A DNA stretch of 34,995 bases, from positions 1 to 34,995 of the forward strand of contig CALDIA010000157.1 of NCBI GenBank assembly GCA_937901455.1. The letters are read 5' to 3'. This document shows positions 10,201 to 17,129 of the stretch, one piece after another. The notes beneath the pieces were generated by a model. That model did not search any database. It was not told the origin of the DNA and was given only the letters and a program-made list of their open reading frames with translations. The stretch comes from an uncultured Bacteroidales bacterium (GTDB lineage Bacteria; Bacteroidota; Bacteroidia; Bacteroidales; WCHB1-69). Numbering within the stretch: position 1 is the stretch's first letter; the number at the start of each line of letters is the position of its first letter. The position numbers and the translations under genes are program-made.

Positions 10201-10798
10201 AGTGTTGGTTGAGGTTAATGACTATGGAGATTCATATAAGAAATGCTGGATGAAGAGCAATCTTAGAGCTACAGCCTATGATATAGCGCCCTATGCAACG
10301 CCTGTTTCCATCAATGCGGGTAGTTCTTTCTCACTATCTGACACCACAGCTACCAGCGGAAAGTATTATTCCACAGCATACGGTAATCTCTACAACTGGG
10401 TTGCTGCTACAGGTTTTGGAGTCAATGATCCTTATAATTATTCAGAAAATAACCAAGGTATCATGAGAAATTTTGATGGGAACATCCAGGGCATTTGTCC
10501 GAGAGGTTGGCATGTGCCAACCGATTATGACCTGCAAAATCTTGACCATTGGCTGAACACCTCCAGTAATATTACCAGTTTCTCGCCTGAATATGCTGGT
10601 CTTTATGGCGTATCGGGAGGCTATGGCTTAACCAATTATATGTACCTTTTGGGCGTTAATGATAACGGCATTATGTCCAATACGGAACTTATGGGTTATT
10701 TCAGAATTCAAAATACTGGAGTACACAACTACAACGGGCACTATAATCCGTTAGGAAACGGTATGTCTGTCCGTTGTGTACAGGATATTGATTACTAA
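4274..10798 (+). CDS. Giant modular surface protein: collagen-like repeats, tail-fibre-like linker, four FISUMP domains (main body)
   Basis: The main body is about 2,174 aa. The coordinate is the first usable start (TTG); the frame is open from 4187 and truly belongs to the gene starting at 3907. Modules in order: end of the N-terminal domain (LLSVPYALYAG); collagen-like Gly-X-Y tracts rich in GPQ/GAT (about 50-439) interrupted four times by a GIxSITGP...YTDGTTSTF module; a linker with DLTNKP, NDAGYLT and YIQNKP motifs seen in phage tail fibres (about 466-583); FISUMP domains at about 687-902, 1028-1235, 1350-1540 and 1962-2174, each with a DxxGNxY start, QCWM, GxCPxGWHxP and SVRC; fibronectin-III-like domains (YYYRAYA motifs) between them. 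No T9SS domain ends the protein. A role as adhesin or surface fibre is inferred. Confidence 0.88.
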   Translation: MLSVPYALYAGNAGNVPAFAVTPTDTGYVLVLTQGDGTMQSYVLRNGVDGAQGPQGPAGPQGPQGPQGLPGATGATGPQGPQGDTGPQGPQGLPGATGATGATGPQGPTGPAGPQGPAGVGIASITGPTVSGLQKTYTINYTDGTNSTFVVTDGAQGATGPQGPQGETGPQGPIGPQGPQGPAGEGIAQTLAISGNQLTISGGNTITLPSGGSGSGNDGRGIQSITGPVSSGLQDTYTIYYTDGTTSTFVVTNGAAGAQGATGPQGPQGEQGPQGEQGPAGATGPAGATGPQGPQGEQGVPGNGIASITGPTGSGLQKTYTINYTDGTTSTFIVTDGAQGAQGPQGPQGEPGAAGATGPQGPQGEQGPVGATGPQGPIGATGPQGPAGATGPQGPAGKGIQSFTGPVTSGNTNTYTITYTDGTTSTITVTNGQDGQDGAGVPQTLILNGNQLSISDGNTVILPEGFSGNYDDLTNKPMIPTNVSQLANDAGYLTSVPEQEQADWSETDNSSKSYIQNKPEIPVVPTQVSDFNNDAGYLTQQDLQSQTNANWDEENPSSAAYIQNKPDLSGYLTTANLNNFVTKTDDETIGGDKTFEDDVYLNGANEVYGSLEVPSVLNSVGNDGTLNLSTTAGSGNCEQAVNFCDLQDIYDNLANKLNALNDQIDDLLDSIHKLNKAQNTPKDGAPCPNTPTVTDIDGNTYSTVRIGNQCWMRENLRTTKMPDGTALTLGTSSTANSYRLPWDGENVLSIKGYLYNFRAVSGGLTTQPASAIQGICPTGWHLPSYEDWKALDTYVQLHSENLCSSTAINKALSSTLFWEGSANACTPGNDPESNNSTGFSAVPSTTLASSNNAFFWASTPHPNADTTKITIRRILYSSTGTSSHYYDALPGSQYSVRCIRDNANGEVNTVEGPTVTTSVATGNVYDINQISAKIKNIGVIEDNGGMPITSYGIVYGTTSTVTHSTGTVLQLGTTATTLPFTMLSTTDSTITGLATNTTYYYRAYAINAIDTAYGEAKHFKTTKDGNPCPNAATVTDIDGNTYNTVMIGSQCWMRQNLKVTKAADNMPISSSVATHPVTIVNNVAGRLYLKSVAMTSLAGALPQGHGTGVNYFSQERGICPVGWHIPSNTEINALLSYVGSTATARKLAMSGTSSVEVWASSAVSGSPGYDQTANDAFNFSAIPNQNNQLFTMWSATGNYVFSIAYNSATPTLSAVSASALNTTAKAGVRCIKDNATTENPSTDLPTVTLTNNGAGTNTQYAKRLTANVTNNGGSEITTRYIVCSKLPNPTYSASIKYAFTDATADDFFPYIDLEPSTTYYVRACAKNSLGWSYSSQITFTTPASGQAMRCKNAATVTDANSNSYPTVQIGSQCWMAQNLRSTTYPGGGSVTSYLPKNTASLDVNYGRLYTYAAVVNGSSTSTGSVQGVCPNGWHLPAPSEFTTLKTYADSLYSSTNIGALTLGSEVFYPGYDTYVNETGFNAYPAGNINTSNSSFDFNTSDAFFQSSVAASQFMILENVYSHLSDYPVNYAMSVRCIKGNTPPSVATESVSSYSGTTATLGGIVYTTGGSTITEVGICYSLGNNPTINDSKETSTASTGAFNIDISGLAYGTTYYYRAYATNENGTQYGEVKSFTTKQPATVTTGTYSAVTSNSATLWLTMTKNDATITNYGVDVYKKNADGTYPSTPTLGKYDSTQSDGLVGMNVTGLEPGATYKYRAKIVQQLDGVSSSFYAFGNMSSAEFTTLCMPAVTTGNATFTQWDDYGMQYNLQATVTNIGNPAYTEKGFVISRTSNNPTLNDYTWKYSLTASGIGCFSKDPRTHYTNTTHYYRAYLIRGTDTVYGQVKNFTTPAQKPIVTVAESSWYSYSHYVKRNSIYVSISGQTNGNTITEYGYVYSTWNNTPTKSSDNYVSQTSSSFPLGVYYMQLQNLTPNTRYYLRPFCITNGAVVYGETITAKTQLDCGQTLTDQQGNTYSTVLVEVNDYGDSYKKCWMKSNLRATAYDIAPYATPVSINAGSSFSLSDTTATSGKYYSTAYGNLYNWVAATGFGVNDPYNYSENNQGIMRNFDGNIQGICPRGWHVPTDYDLQNLDHWLNTSSNITSFSPEYAGLYGVSGGYGLTNYMYLLGVNDNGIMSNTELMGYFRIQNTGVHNYNGHYNPLGNGMSVRCVQDIDY

Positions 10799-10831
10799 TC
10801 TATCTTCATACTACTAATAGAGTGTTTTTGC

Positions 10832-10865
10832 AACGGCTTCTCCGCAAGGGGAGGCCGTTTTTTTT
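10832..10865 (+). terminator. Intrinsic terminator after the surface-protein operon
   Basis: A 12-bp stem (AACGGCTTCTCC at 10832-10843 with GGGGAGGCCGTT at 10848-10859, G-T pairs included) with a GCAA tetraloop is followed by T to 10865. It lies 34 bases after the stop. Confidence 0.9.
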
Positions 10866-10995
10866 AGTTGACAGCTATTAGTTGGGTGTTAATAGTAAAC
10901 AGGTGATATTTGGGTGGAAGTTGTGCAGCATACCCATCATAACTTCATAATTTAATGTATTCTCATATACGCTTCAACAATTCAACAATATTTCA

Positions 10996-11003
10996 TATCT
11001 TTG
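10996..11003 (+). promoter_or_regulatory. -7 promoter element of the glutamine synthetase operon
   Basis: TATCTTTG matches the Bacteroidota -7 consensus and lies 35 bases before the ATG. No clear TTTG -33 element is seen at the expected spacing. The rest of the 10866-10995 spacer shows no recognised feature. Confidence 0.5.
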
Positions 11004-11038
11004 CAGCCCCAAAAGAGACAATCTAAAAATTTACCGAT

Positions 11039-12547
11039 ATGAAAGATAACCTCACAATGAACATGAATCCTTTGGTGCAACTTCTGAAGAAAGCGCCCAA
11101 AGACTTTACCAAGGCCGACATAATCCACGCAGTGGAAGAGTTGGAAATCAAGATGATCAATTTCCACTATGTGGCAGAGGATGGCCGTATCAAAACATTA
11201 GGCTTTATTTTGAACGACAAGGAGTATTTGGAGCAGATCCTTTCCAACGGAGAGCGTGTGGATGGTTCCAACGTGTTTCCGTCCTTCATTCAAGCAGGCT
11301 CCAGCGATCTTTACGTGATACCTCGCTTCTCCACAGCCTTCATTAATCCTTTTGCAGAAATTCCGACGCTGTCGCTGCTCTGTTCCTATTACAACAAGGA
11401 CGGTCAGCCCTTGGAAAACTCCCCGGAGTATATTTTGCGCAAGGCCTGTAAGTCGTTCACCGATGTGACGGGTTTCTATTTCCAGGCCATGGGAGAGTTG
11501 GAATACTATGTGATTGGCGATGATGAAGACCTTTACACCACGCCAGATCAGAAGGGTTATCACGAGTCGGCCCCATTTTCCAAGTTTGAATCCTTCCGTG
11601 CCGAATGCATGTACAATATTGCCAAGGCCGGTGGCATGATCAAGTATGGCCACTCAGAGGTGGGTAACTTCACCATGGATGGTAAGATTTACGAACAGAA
11701 CGAGATTGAGTTTTTAGTTACTGATGCTGTGGAGGCTGCCAACCAGCTGATTATTGCCAAGTGGATTATCCGCAATCTGGCTTACCAGTATGGTTTGGAT
11801 GTAACCTTTGCACCGAAGATTACCACGGGCAAGGCTGGTAGCGGGCTGCACATCCACACGCGCGTGGTGGATGCCAATGGCAAGAACCAATATGTCACCA
11901 AGGGCAAGTTGAATTCCATTGCCCATACGGCCATTGCCGGTTATATGACCTGTGCGGGCTCACTGACCGCTTTCGGAAACACGAACCCCACATCCTATTT
12001 CCGCTTGGTGCCGCATCAGGAAGCACCCACCTCTATCTGTTGGGGTGACCGTAACCGCTCTGTCTTGGTGCGCGTGCCGTTAGGATGGACCCACAAAAAC
12101 GACATTGTGGCAGACCTCAATCCGTTAGAGAAGCCTGTCAAGGAAGACCGTTCTCAAAAGCAGACCGTGGAATTCCGCTGTCCTGATGGTTCTGCCGACA
12201 TCTACCTTCTGATTGCAGGTTTGGTGGTGGCTGCCCGTCATGGCTTTGAGATGGAAGGCGCCCTCAATTTTGCCAAGAAGACCTATGTGGATGTCAATAT
12301 CCACAAGGCTGAAAATGCCGAGCTGCTGAACAGCTTAGCCCAACTGCCCTCCTCCTGCTGGGAGTCGGCCGATGAGCTCAGCCGTCATCGCGATATCTTC
12401 GAGAAACACGGCGTCTTCAACCGCGAGATGATCGACGATATCGTCAAACGACTGAAAGCCTTCAACGACAAAAACATCCGTAAAGAGATCGAAAAAGACC
12501 CGTCGCTGATGGAGAAGATGGTTTCTGAATTCTTCTATTGTGGATAG
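11039..12547 (+). CDS. glnA: Glutamine synthetase (type I-like)
   Basis: Enzyme of 502 aa joining ammonia to glutamate with ATP to make glutamine, a soluble oligomer. The N-terminal grasp domain comes first. The catalytic domain shows MGELEYYVI (metal-binding Glu region), AGSGLHIHTR, NPTSYFRLVPHQEAPTSICWGDRNRS and VEFRCPDGSAD, the usual substrate- and metal-site motifs. The adenylylation motif NLYDLP of enteric GSI is not visible in the C-terminal part, so control by adenylylation is unlikely. Length is close to GSI (about 470 aa), far below GSIII (about 700 aa). A second ATG lies at 11057. It is the first gene of a tightly packed set running to the threonine aldolase gene. Confidence 0.9.
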   Translation: MKDNLTMNMNPLVQLLKKAPKDFTKADIIHAVEELEIKMINFHYVAEDGRIKTLGFILNDKEYLEQILSNGERVDGSNVFPSFIQAGSSDLYVIPRFSTAFINPFAEIPTLSLLCSYYNKDGQPLENSPEYILRKACKSFTDVTGFYFQAMGELEYYVIGDDEDLYTTPDQKGYHESAPFSKFESFRAECMYNIAKAGGMIKYGHSEVGNFTMDGKIYEQNEIEFLVTDAVEAANQLIIAKWIIRNLAYQYGLDVTFAPKITTGKAGSGLHIHTRVVDANGKNQYVTKGKLNSIAHTAIAGYMTCAGSLTAFGNTNPTSYFRLVPHQEAPTSICWGDRNRSVLVRVPLGWTHKNDIVADLNPLEKPVKEDRSQKQTVEFRCPDGSADIYLLIAGLVVAARHGFEMEGALNFAKKTYVDVNIHKAENAELLNSLAQLPSSCWESADELSRHRDIFEKHGVFNREMIDDIVKRLKAFNDKNIRKEIEKDPSLMEKMVSEFFYCG

Positions 12548-12548
12548 T

Positions 12549-12554
12549 AAGGAG
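12549..12554 (+). promoter_or_regulatory. Shine-Dalgarno site fixing the start of the next gene
   Basis: AAGGAG ends 7 bases before the ATG at 12562. Purine-rich sites like this are scarce in the rest of the window, where genes mostly lack one. It supports the 12562 start over an in-frame TTG at 12538 that would overlap glnA. Confidence 0.6.
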
Positions 12555-12561
12555 CAAAACT

Positions 12562-13065
12562 ATGAGCACTGAAATAGTCATTGTTATCTGCTTTTTCTTC
12601 CTGATGCTCGGGGTAGTGGCCATTTTCAGGCAATGGATTACCAAGAGCATGAACGAACAAGCCTTAGAGGCTACAAAGGCATCACGCAACATCGTGATGC
12701 CTTTGCGCCTGCAGGCGTATGAGCGCATGGCCCTGTTTTTGGAGCGCATCGACCCAAACCAGTTGGTGCTGCGCATACACGCCCCAGGCCTCTCTGTGGC
12801 CGAGGAACAGAACCTGCTGCTGACGGCTATCCGCTCTGAGTATGAGCACAATATCTCCCAACAGATCTACATCTCCAATGAGGTCTGGAAAAGTGTTACC
12901 GATGCCATGGACGATGTGATGACTATCATTACCACGGTGGCCGATCAAATGGATAACTTTGAGGGGATGTCTTATGCGGAGGCCATCTTGACGGTGGCTG
13001 CCGAAAAGCCGGTTATCAACAAGGCCATGCAGATACTGAAAGCTGATATGCAGCGGTTTTTTTAA
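12562..13065 (+). CDS. Conserved membrane-anchored protein of unknown function
   Basis: Protein of 167 aa with an N-terminal transmembrane helix (about 4-22, IVIVICFFFLMLGVVAIF). A soluble helical domain follows with a conserved-looking stretch, RLQAYERMALFLERIDPNQL, and helical segments through the end (AMQILKADMQRFF). It resembles an uncharacterised family I associate with Bacteroidota, but no function is known to me and no catalytic motif is visible. It lies 14 bases after glnA and 9 bases before the polyprenyl synthase gene, so it is co-transcribed with cell-envelope genes. Confidence 0.8.
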   Translation: MSTEIVIVICFFFLMLGVVAIFRQWITKSMNEQALEATKASRNIVMPLRLQAYERMALFLERIDPNQLVLRIHAPGLSVAEEQNLLLTAIRSEYEHNISQQIYISNEVWKSVTDAMDDVMTIITTVADQMDNFEGMSYAEAILTVAAEKPVINKAMQILKADMQRFF

Positions 13066-13074
13066 AACAAACGT

Positions 13075-14043
13075 ATGCGTATAATGCAAGAACTTGATCA
13101 ATATTTCACATCGCTCTTTAGGGAGCTGGAGCCTAAAACGCTCTATGAGCCGATAGAGTACACCTTGACACAGTCGGGCAAACGATTGCGTCCGCAGATG
13201 GTCTTCCACGTGGTGGAGATGTTTGACGGGGACCTGTCGCAAGCCAGCCATGTGGCGGCAGCCTTCGAAATGCTTCACAACTTCACGTTGATTCATGACG
13301 ATATCATGGACGAAGCTCCCATACGCCGTGGCGTGCCTACCGTGTACAAGCAATGGAGCACCAACCGAGCCATTCTCTCTGGTGACGCATTGGCTATCAT
13401 GGCTTTCCAACAGCTACTCAAACTACAGGTGCCCGCCCGCACTATCCTCAACATCTCGAAAGTTTTCTCCGACTGCACGCTGGAAATTTGCGAGGGGCAA
13501 CAGTACGACATGGACTTTGAGATGCAGGAGGAGGTGACCATTGCAGAATACCTTCGGATGATCTACCTGAAGACAGCTGTGATGTTTGCCGGGTGCCTCA
13601 AGTCGGGAGCTATCTTGGCCGGTGCTGACGAGCAGAGCCAGGAAGCCCTCTATAACGTTGGCATCAACTTAGGCATTGCCTTCCAGCTTTCCGATGACTT
13701 ACTGGATGTATATGCTGACGAACATGTGTTTGGCAAATCGGTGGGTAGCGATATTCGCGACAACAAGAAAACATTCCTCTACCTGAAAGCGCTGGAGCAA
13801 GCTTCTGCTGATGACAAGGCTACGCTGAAGCATTGTTTCCAAACGTCCGACATGGACTTTGAGCGGAAGTTCAACACTATTACTGCCATTTATGAGAAGC
13901 TCCAAATAGCCGAGAAAACGCAGTCTGAAATCCATGTTTATCTGCAAAAAAGTCAAGAGGCTCTTCAAAAAGTGCAGGTTTCTGCCGAGAAGAAAGCAGT
14001 TTTAATGCAATATATTGCCAATCTGGAAAAACGTTCAAAGTAG
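13075..14043 (+). CDS. Polyprenyl diphosphate synthase family protein
   Basis: Soluble trans-prenyltransferase of 322 aa that chains isopentenyl diphosphate onto an allylic diphosphate. The first Asp-rich motif is D75-D76-I-M-D79 followed by RRG, and the second is D207-D208-L-L-D211; both bind the Mg-diphosphate. GKSVGSDIRDNKKTFL is the usual segment after the second motif. Product chain length (C15, C20 or longer) cannot be set from sequence alone. An alternative ATG lies at 13084. The stop codon abuts the ATG of mrdA with no gap, showing tight coupling with wall-elongation genes. A link to lipid-carrier or quinone supply is only inferred. Confidence 0.9.
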   Translation: MRIMQELDQYFTSLFRELEPKTLYEPIEYTLTQSGKRLRPQMVFHVVEMFDGDLSQASHVAAAFEMLHNFTLIHDDIMDEAPIRRGVPTVYKQWSTNRAILSGDALAIMAFQQLLKLQVPARTILNISKVFSDCTLEICEGQQYDMDFEMQEEVTIAEYLRMIYLKTAVMFAGCLKSGAILAGADEQSQEALYNVGINLGIAFQLSDDLLDVYADEHVFGKSVGSDIRDNKKTFLYLKALEQASADDKATLKHCFQTSDMDFERKFNTITAIYEKLQIAEKTQSEIHVYLQKSQEALQKVQVSAEKKAVLMQYIANLEKRSK

Positions 14044-15852
14044 ATGGATAGTTTTGGAAGGAACAGATATTATATAATCCTGATAGCTTTGGGAATTATC
14101 ACCATTGTCTATTTGGTAGTTCTGTTCAACATCCAGATTTTGAACAAGGGCTACAAGACGAAAGCCGACCAGAATGCCTTGCGTTACAAAACCATCCATC
14201 CGGCCCGGGGGTTGATTTATGACAGAAACGACACTTTACTGGTGTACAATGATGCTGCCTACGACCTGATGGTGGTGCCAGCAGAGTTGCGCACATTCGA
14301 CACAGCGGCGCTTTGCAAGGTGCTGGATCTGACAAAGGAGCAGGTGGAGAAGAAAATAGAAAAAGCGGCCAAATATTCCAAAATATTGCCTTCCTTGTTT
14401 GAGCAGCAAATCTCCAAGGAGGACTATGGATTCTTGCAGGAGAAGATGTATGCCTTTCCGGGTTTTTTCGTGCAGAACCGGACTCTTCGCTCTTATCCAT
14501 ACCCCATTGCGGCACACATTCTCGGGTATGTGAGTGAGGTAAACGAGAGTGACATGGAGAAGGACAACTATTACAAAATGGGGGACTATATTGGCAAAAG
14601 TGGCATTGAAAAAGCCTATGAGAGCGTATTGCGCGGGCAGAAAGGCAAGAGTGTGGTGTTGGTAGATGTGCATAACCGCGAAATGGGCAGCTACGACAAC
14701 GGCTCTGAAGATGAGCAGGCGGTGCAAGGAACTTCCATTTGGTGCACCTTGGATATGGAGCTGCAGCGCTATGGCGAAGAACTGATGAAGAACAAGCGGG
14801 GCAGTGTGGTGGCTATAGAGCCCAAGACAGGAGAGATTCTTTGCATCATTTCCAGTCCGAGCTATGACCCAAACCTATTAGTTGGCAAGGCCCGTCCCAA
14901 GAACTATGTGATGCTGCAGGAGGATCCCAAAAAGCCGTTGTTCAACAGGGCGTTGCAAGCCAGTTATCCGCCAGGCTCAACCTTTAAGTTGGCCAATGGA
15001 TTGATAGCCTTGCAGGAACATATCGTTACGCCCACCTCTGTGTATAGTTGTTCGGGAGGAGGATATCATATCGGCAACCATGTGGTGCATTGCCACAACT
15101 GCGGTGGCTTGAATATCTATTCGGCCATTCAGCGCTCCTGCAATTCCTATTTTTGCCGCGCCTATTACAATATCTTGTCCAACCGCAAGACGTATAAGAA
15201 TATAGATGAAGCTTACACAGCATGGCTGGACTATATGCATTCCATGGGTTTTGCGCAGAAGTATGAGACCGACCTGCCTTACGAGTTGCAGGGGAGCATA
15301 CCCACGGCGGCCTATTTTGACAAAAAGTACAACAACTCGTGGAATGGCAACACGGTGGTTTCCATGGGTATCGGTCAGGGCGAGGCGGCGGTGACGCCGT
15401 TACAGATGGCCAACATGTTAGCGGTGATTGCCAACCAAGGTTATTACATTCGTCCCCACATAGTGCGAGCCATCGGGCACCGCGACAGTTTGAACACACA
15501 GTTCAGCGAGAAGATATATTCCAAGATAGAACCCCAGCACTTTGTAACGGTACTTCAGGGTATGAAGATGGTGGTTACGGCAGGTACGGGCCGTGGGGCG
15601 CAAATTCCCGGTATTGAAGTGGCGGGCAAGACGGGCACAGCACAGAATCCCCATGGTGCTGACCATTCAGTGTTTGCGCTCATAGCCCCCGCCAACGACC
15701 CTAAGATTGTCATTTTCTGTCTGGTGGAGAATGGCGGATTCGGTGCCTCCGTGGCATGCCCTATCGCAAGCCTTTTGGCCGAATTTTATCTTAACAGAAA
15801 GGTGGAGCGAACAGATTTAGAACAAAGAATGAAAAGCCTGAGCTTCCGATGA
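14044..15852 (+). CDS. mrdA: Penicillin-binding protein 2 (peptidoglycan transpeptidase)
   Basis: Inner-membrane class B PBP of 602 aa that cross-links peptidoglycan during elongation, working with RodA. An N-terminal membrane anchor spans about 8-30. The dimerisation/pedestal domain begins at HPARGLIYDRNDTLL. Transpeptidase motifs are all present: S312-T-F-K315 with the catalytic Ser, S365-C-N367, and K529-T-G-T. YIGKSGIEKAYE is typical of PBP2. The gene begins directly after the polyprenyl synthase stop and overlaps rodA by four bases (ATGA), so translation is coupled. Length is normal for the family. Confidence 0.96.
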   Translation: MDSFGRNRYYIILIALGIITIVYLVVLFNIQILNKGYKTKADQNALRYKTIHPARGLIYDRNDTLLVYNDAAYDLMVVPAELRTFDTAALCKVLDLTKEQVEKKIEKAAKYSKILPSLFEQQISKEDYGFLQEKMYAFPGFFVQNRTLRSYPYPIAAHILGYVSEVNESDMEKDNYYKMGDYIGKSGIEKAYESVLRGQKGKSVVLVDVHNREMGSYDNGSEDEQAVQGTSIWCTLDMELQRYGEELMKNKRGSVVAIEPKTGEILCIISSPSYDPNLLVGKARPKNYVMLQEDPKKPLFNRALQASYPPGSTFKLANGLIALQEHIVTPTSVYSCSGGGYHIGNHVVHCHNCGGLNIYSAIQRSCNSYFCRAYYNILSNRKTYKNIDEAYTAWLDYMHSMGFAQKYETDLPYELQGSIPTAAYFDKKYNNSWNGNTVVSMGIGQGEAAVTPLQMANMLAVIANQGYYIRPHIVRAIGHRDSLNTQFSEKIYSKIEPQHFVTVLQGMKMVVTAGTGRGAQIPGIEVAGKTGTAQNPHGADHSVFALIAPANDPKIVIFCLVENGGFGASVACPIASLLAEFYLNRKVERTDLEQRMKSLSFR

Positions 15853-17105
15853 AATCCTTCGATAATCATAAAAACCATTCCAAAGGCTATGATATCCGCC
15901 TGATTGCCTATTACATCGCATTGGTGCTGATAGGCTGGATCACGATTTATTCTACCTGCTATGTACCCGATGGCACCAATGCCATTTTCGATTTTTCCAA
16001 GCCCTATGGCAAACAGATGATCTGGATAGCCACCTCTATCATTATATGTATTGTTATCTTGCTGATAGACAAAAATATAATACAGCACTACGCGTATCAT
16101 TTCTATTTGTTATGCCTAATTCTAATGGTTTTGGTGCTATTTATAGGTACCGAAATTTCTGGAGCCAAGGCATGGATTAAGATCGGAGAGTTCAGCATAC
16201 AGCCGGTGGAGTTCATGAAGGTGGCCACAGCTCTGGCCTTGGCCAAGTTTTTCAACGAAGGAAAAACCGCGGTGGAGAAGCGCTATGGATGGCTCATTTC
16301 CACGGCCTTTATTTTTATCCCCATCATTCTGGTGATGTTACAGCATGACGCGGGTTCTGCCTTGGTGTTCTTCTCTTTTATCTTGTTATTCTATCGAGAG
16401 GGATTGAGTGGGGAGTTGCTGCTTTTGGCCATGATTGCCGCCTTTCTGTCGATTTTTACGCTCAAATTCAATGAAACCTATGCCATAGCACTGCTCACCA
16501 TCGTGTTCATCGTTATGGTGCTTCGCGACAGGAACATTAAGAAGAAGTGGCAGCGCGACATTATTGTGTATGTCATCTGTGTGGCCTTTGTCTTTTCTGT
16601 GAATCTGATCTACGAGCACGTCTTCGAGCCGCACCAAAAAGAACGTATTGCCTCTATTATGGGACATACTTCCGACCCCACTGGAGCCGACTTTAATCTA
16701 AACCAGTCGAAAATTGCCATTGGTTCTGGCGGGTTGTTTGGCAAAGGATATCTCAAGGGGACGCAGACAAAGTTAAAATTTGTGCCAGAACAGAGCACCG
16801 ACTTTATCTTCTGTGCCATAGGGGAGGAGTGGGGTTTCTTTGGAACCTCAGTAGTCTTCTACCTATTTTTGTCCATTATAATCAGGATATTACGTCTGTC
16901 TGAAAACCAGCGGGTGCCCTTTGTGCGGTACTATGGTTATGGCATTGCTGGCATTATCATGGTGCACTTTTTCATCAATGTGGGTATGACGATAGGCCTC
17001 TTGCCCATCATCGGCATTCCATTGCCATATCTTAGTTATGGAGGTTCCTCCTTATGGGCTTTTACTACCATGCTATTTATCTTTATAAGATTGAACGATA
17101 ATTAA
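15849..17105 (+). CDS. rodA: Rod-shape SEDS glycosyltransferase RodA
   Basis: Polytopic SEDS-family membrane protein of 418 aa that polymerises glycan strands from lipid II in partnership with PBP2. Many transmembrane helices alternate with short loops. Family signatures include GAKAWIKIGEFSIQPVEFMK, KGTQTKLKFVPEQSTDFIF and the C-terminal GIPLPYLSYGGSSLW. The ATG lies within the last codons of mrdA. The mreBCD genes that often accompany mrdA-rodA are not next to it here. Confidence 0.96.
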   Translation: MKSFDNHKNHSKGYDIRLIAYYIALVLIGWITIYSTCYVPDGTNAIFDFSKPYGKQMIWIATSIIICIVILLIDKNIIQHYAYHFYLLCLILMVLVLFIGTEISGAKAWIKIGEFSIQPVEFMKVATALALAKFFNEGKTAVEKRYGWLISTAFIFIPIILVMLQHDAGSALVFFSFILLFYREGLSGELLLLAMIAAFLSIFTLKFNETYAIALLTIVFIVMVLRDRNIKKKWQRDIIVYVICVAFVFSVNLIYEHVFEPHQKERIASIMGHTSDPTGADFNLNQSKIAIGSGGLFGKGYLKGTQTKLKFVPEQSTDFIFCAIGEEWGFFGTSVVFYLFLSIIIRILRLSENQRVPFVRYYGYGIAGIIMVHFFINVGMTIGLLPIIGIPLPYLSYGGSSLWAFTTMLFIFIRLNDN

Positions 17106-17129
17106 TTAGAAAATATAACGGAGATAGTT

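Noticed and set aside
3907..10798. Programmed ribosomal frameshift at the G9 tract
   Set aside because: No stimulatory stem-loop or slippery heptamer logic is evident, and a single base-length change explains the join more simply.
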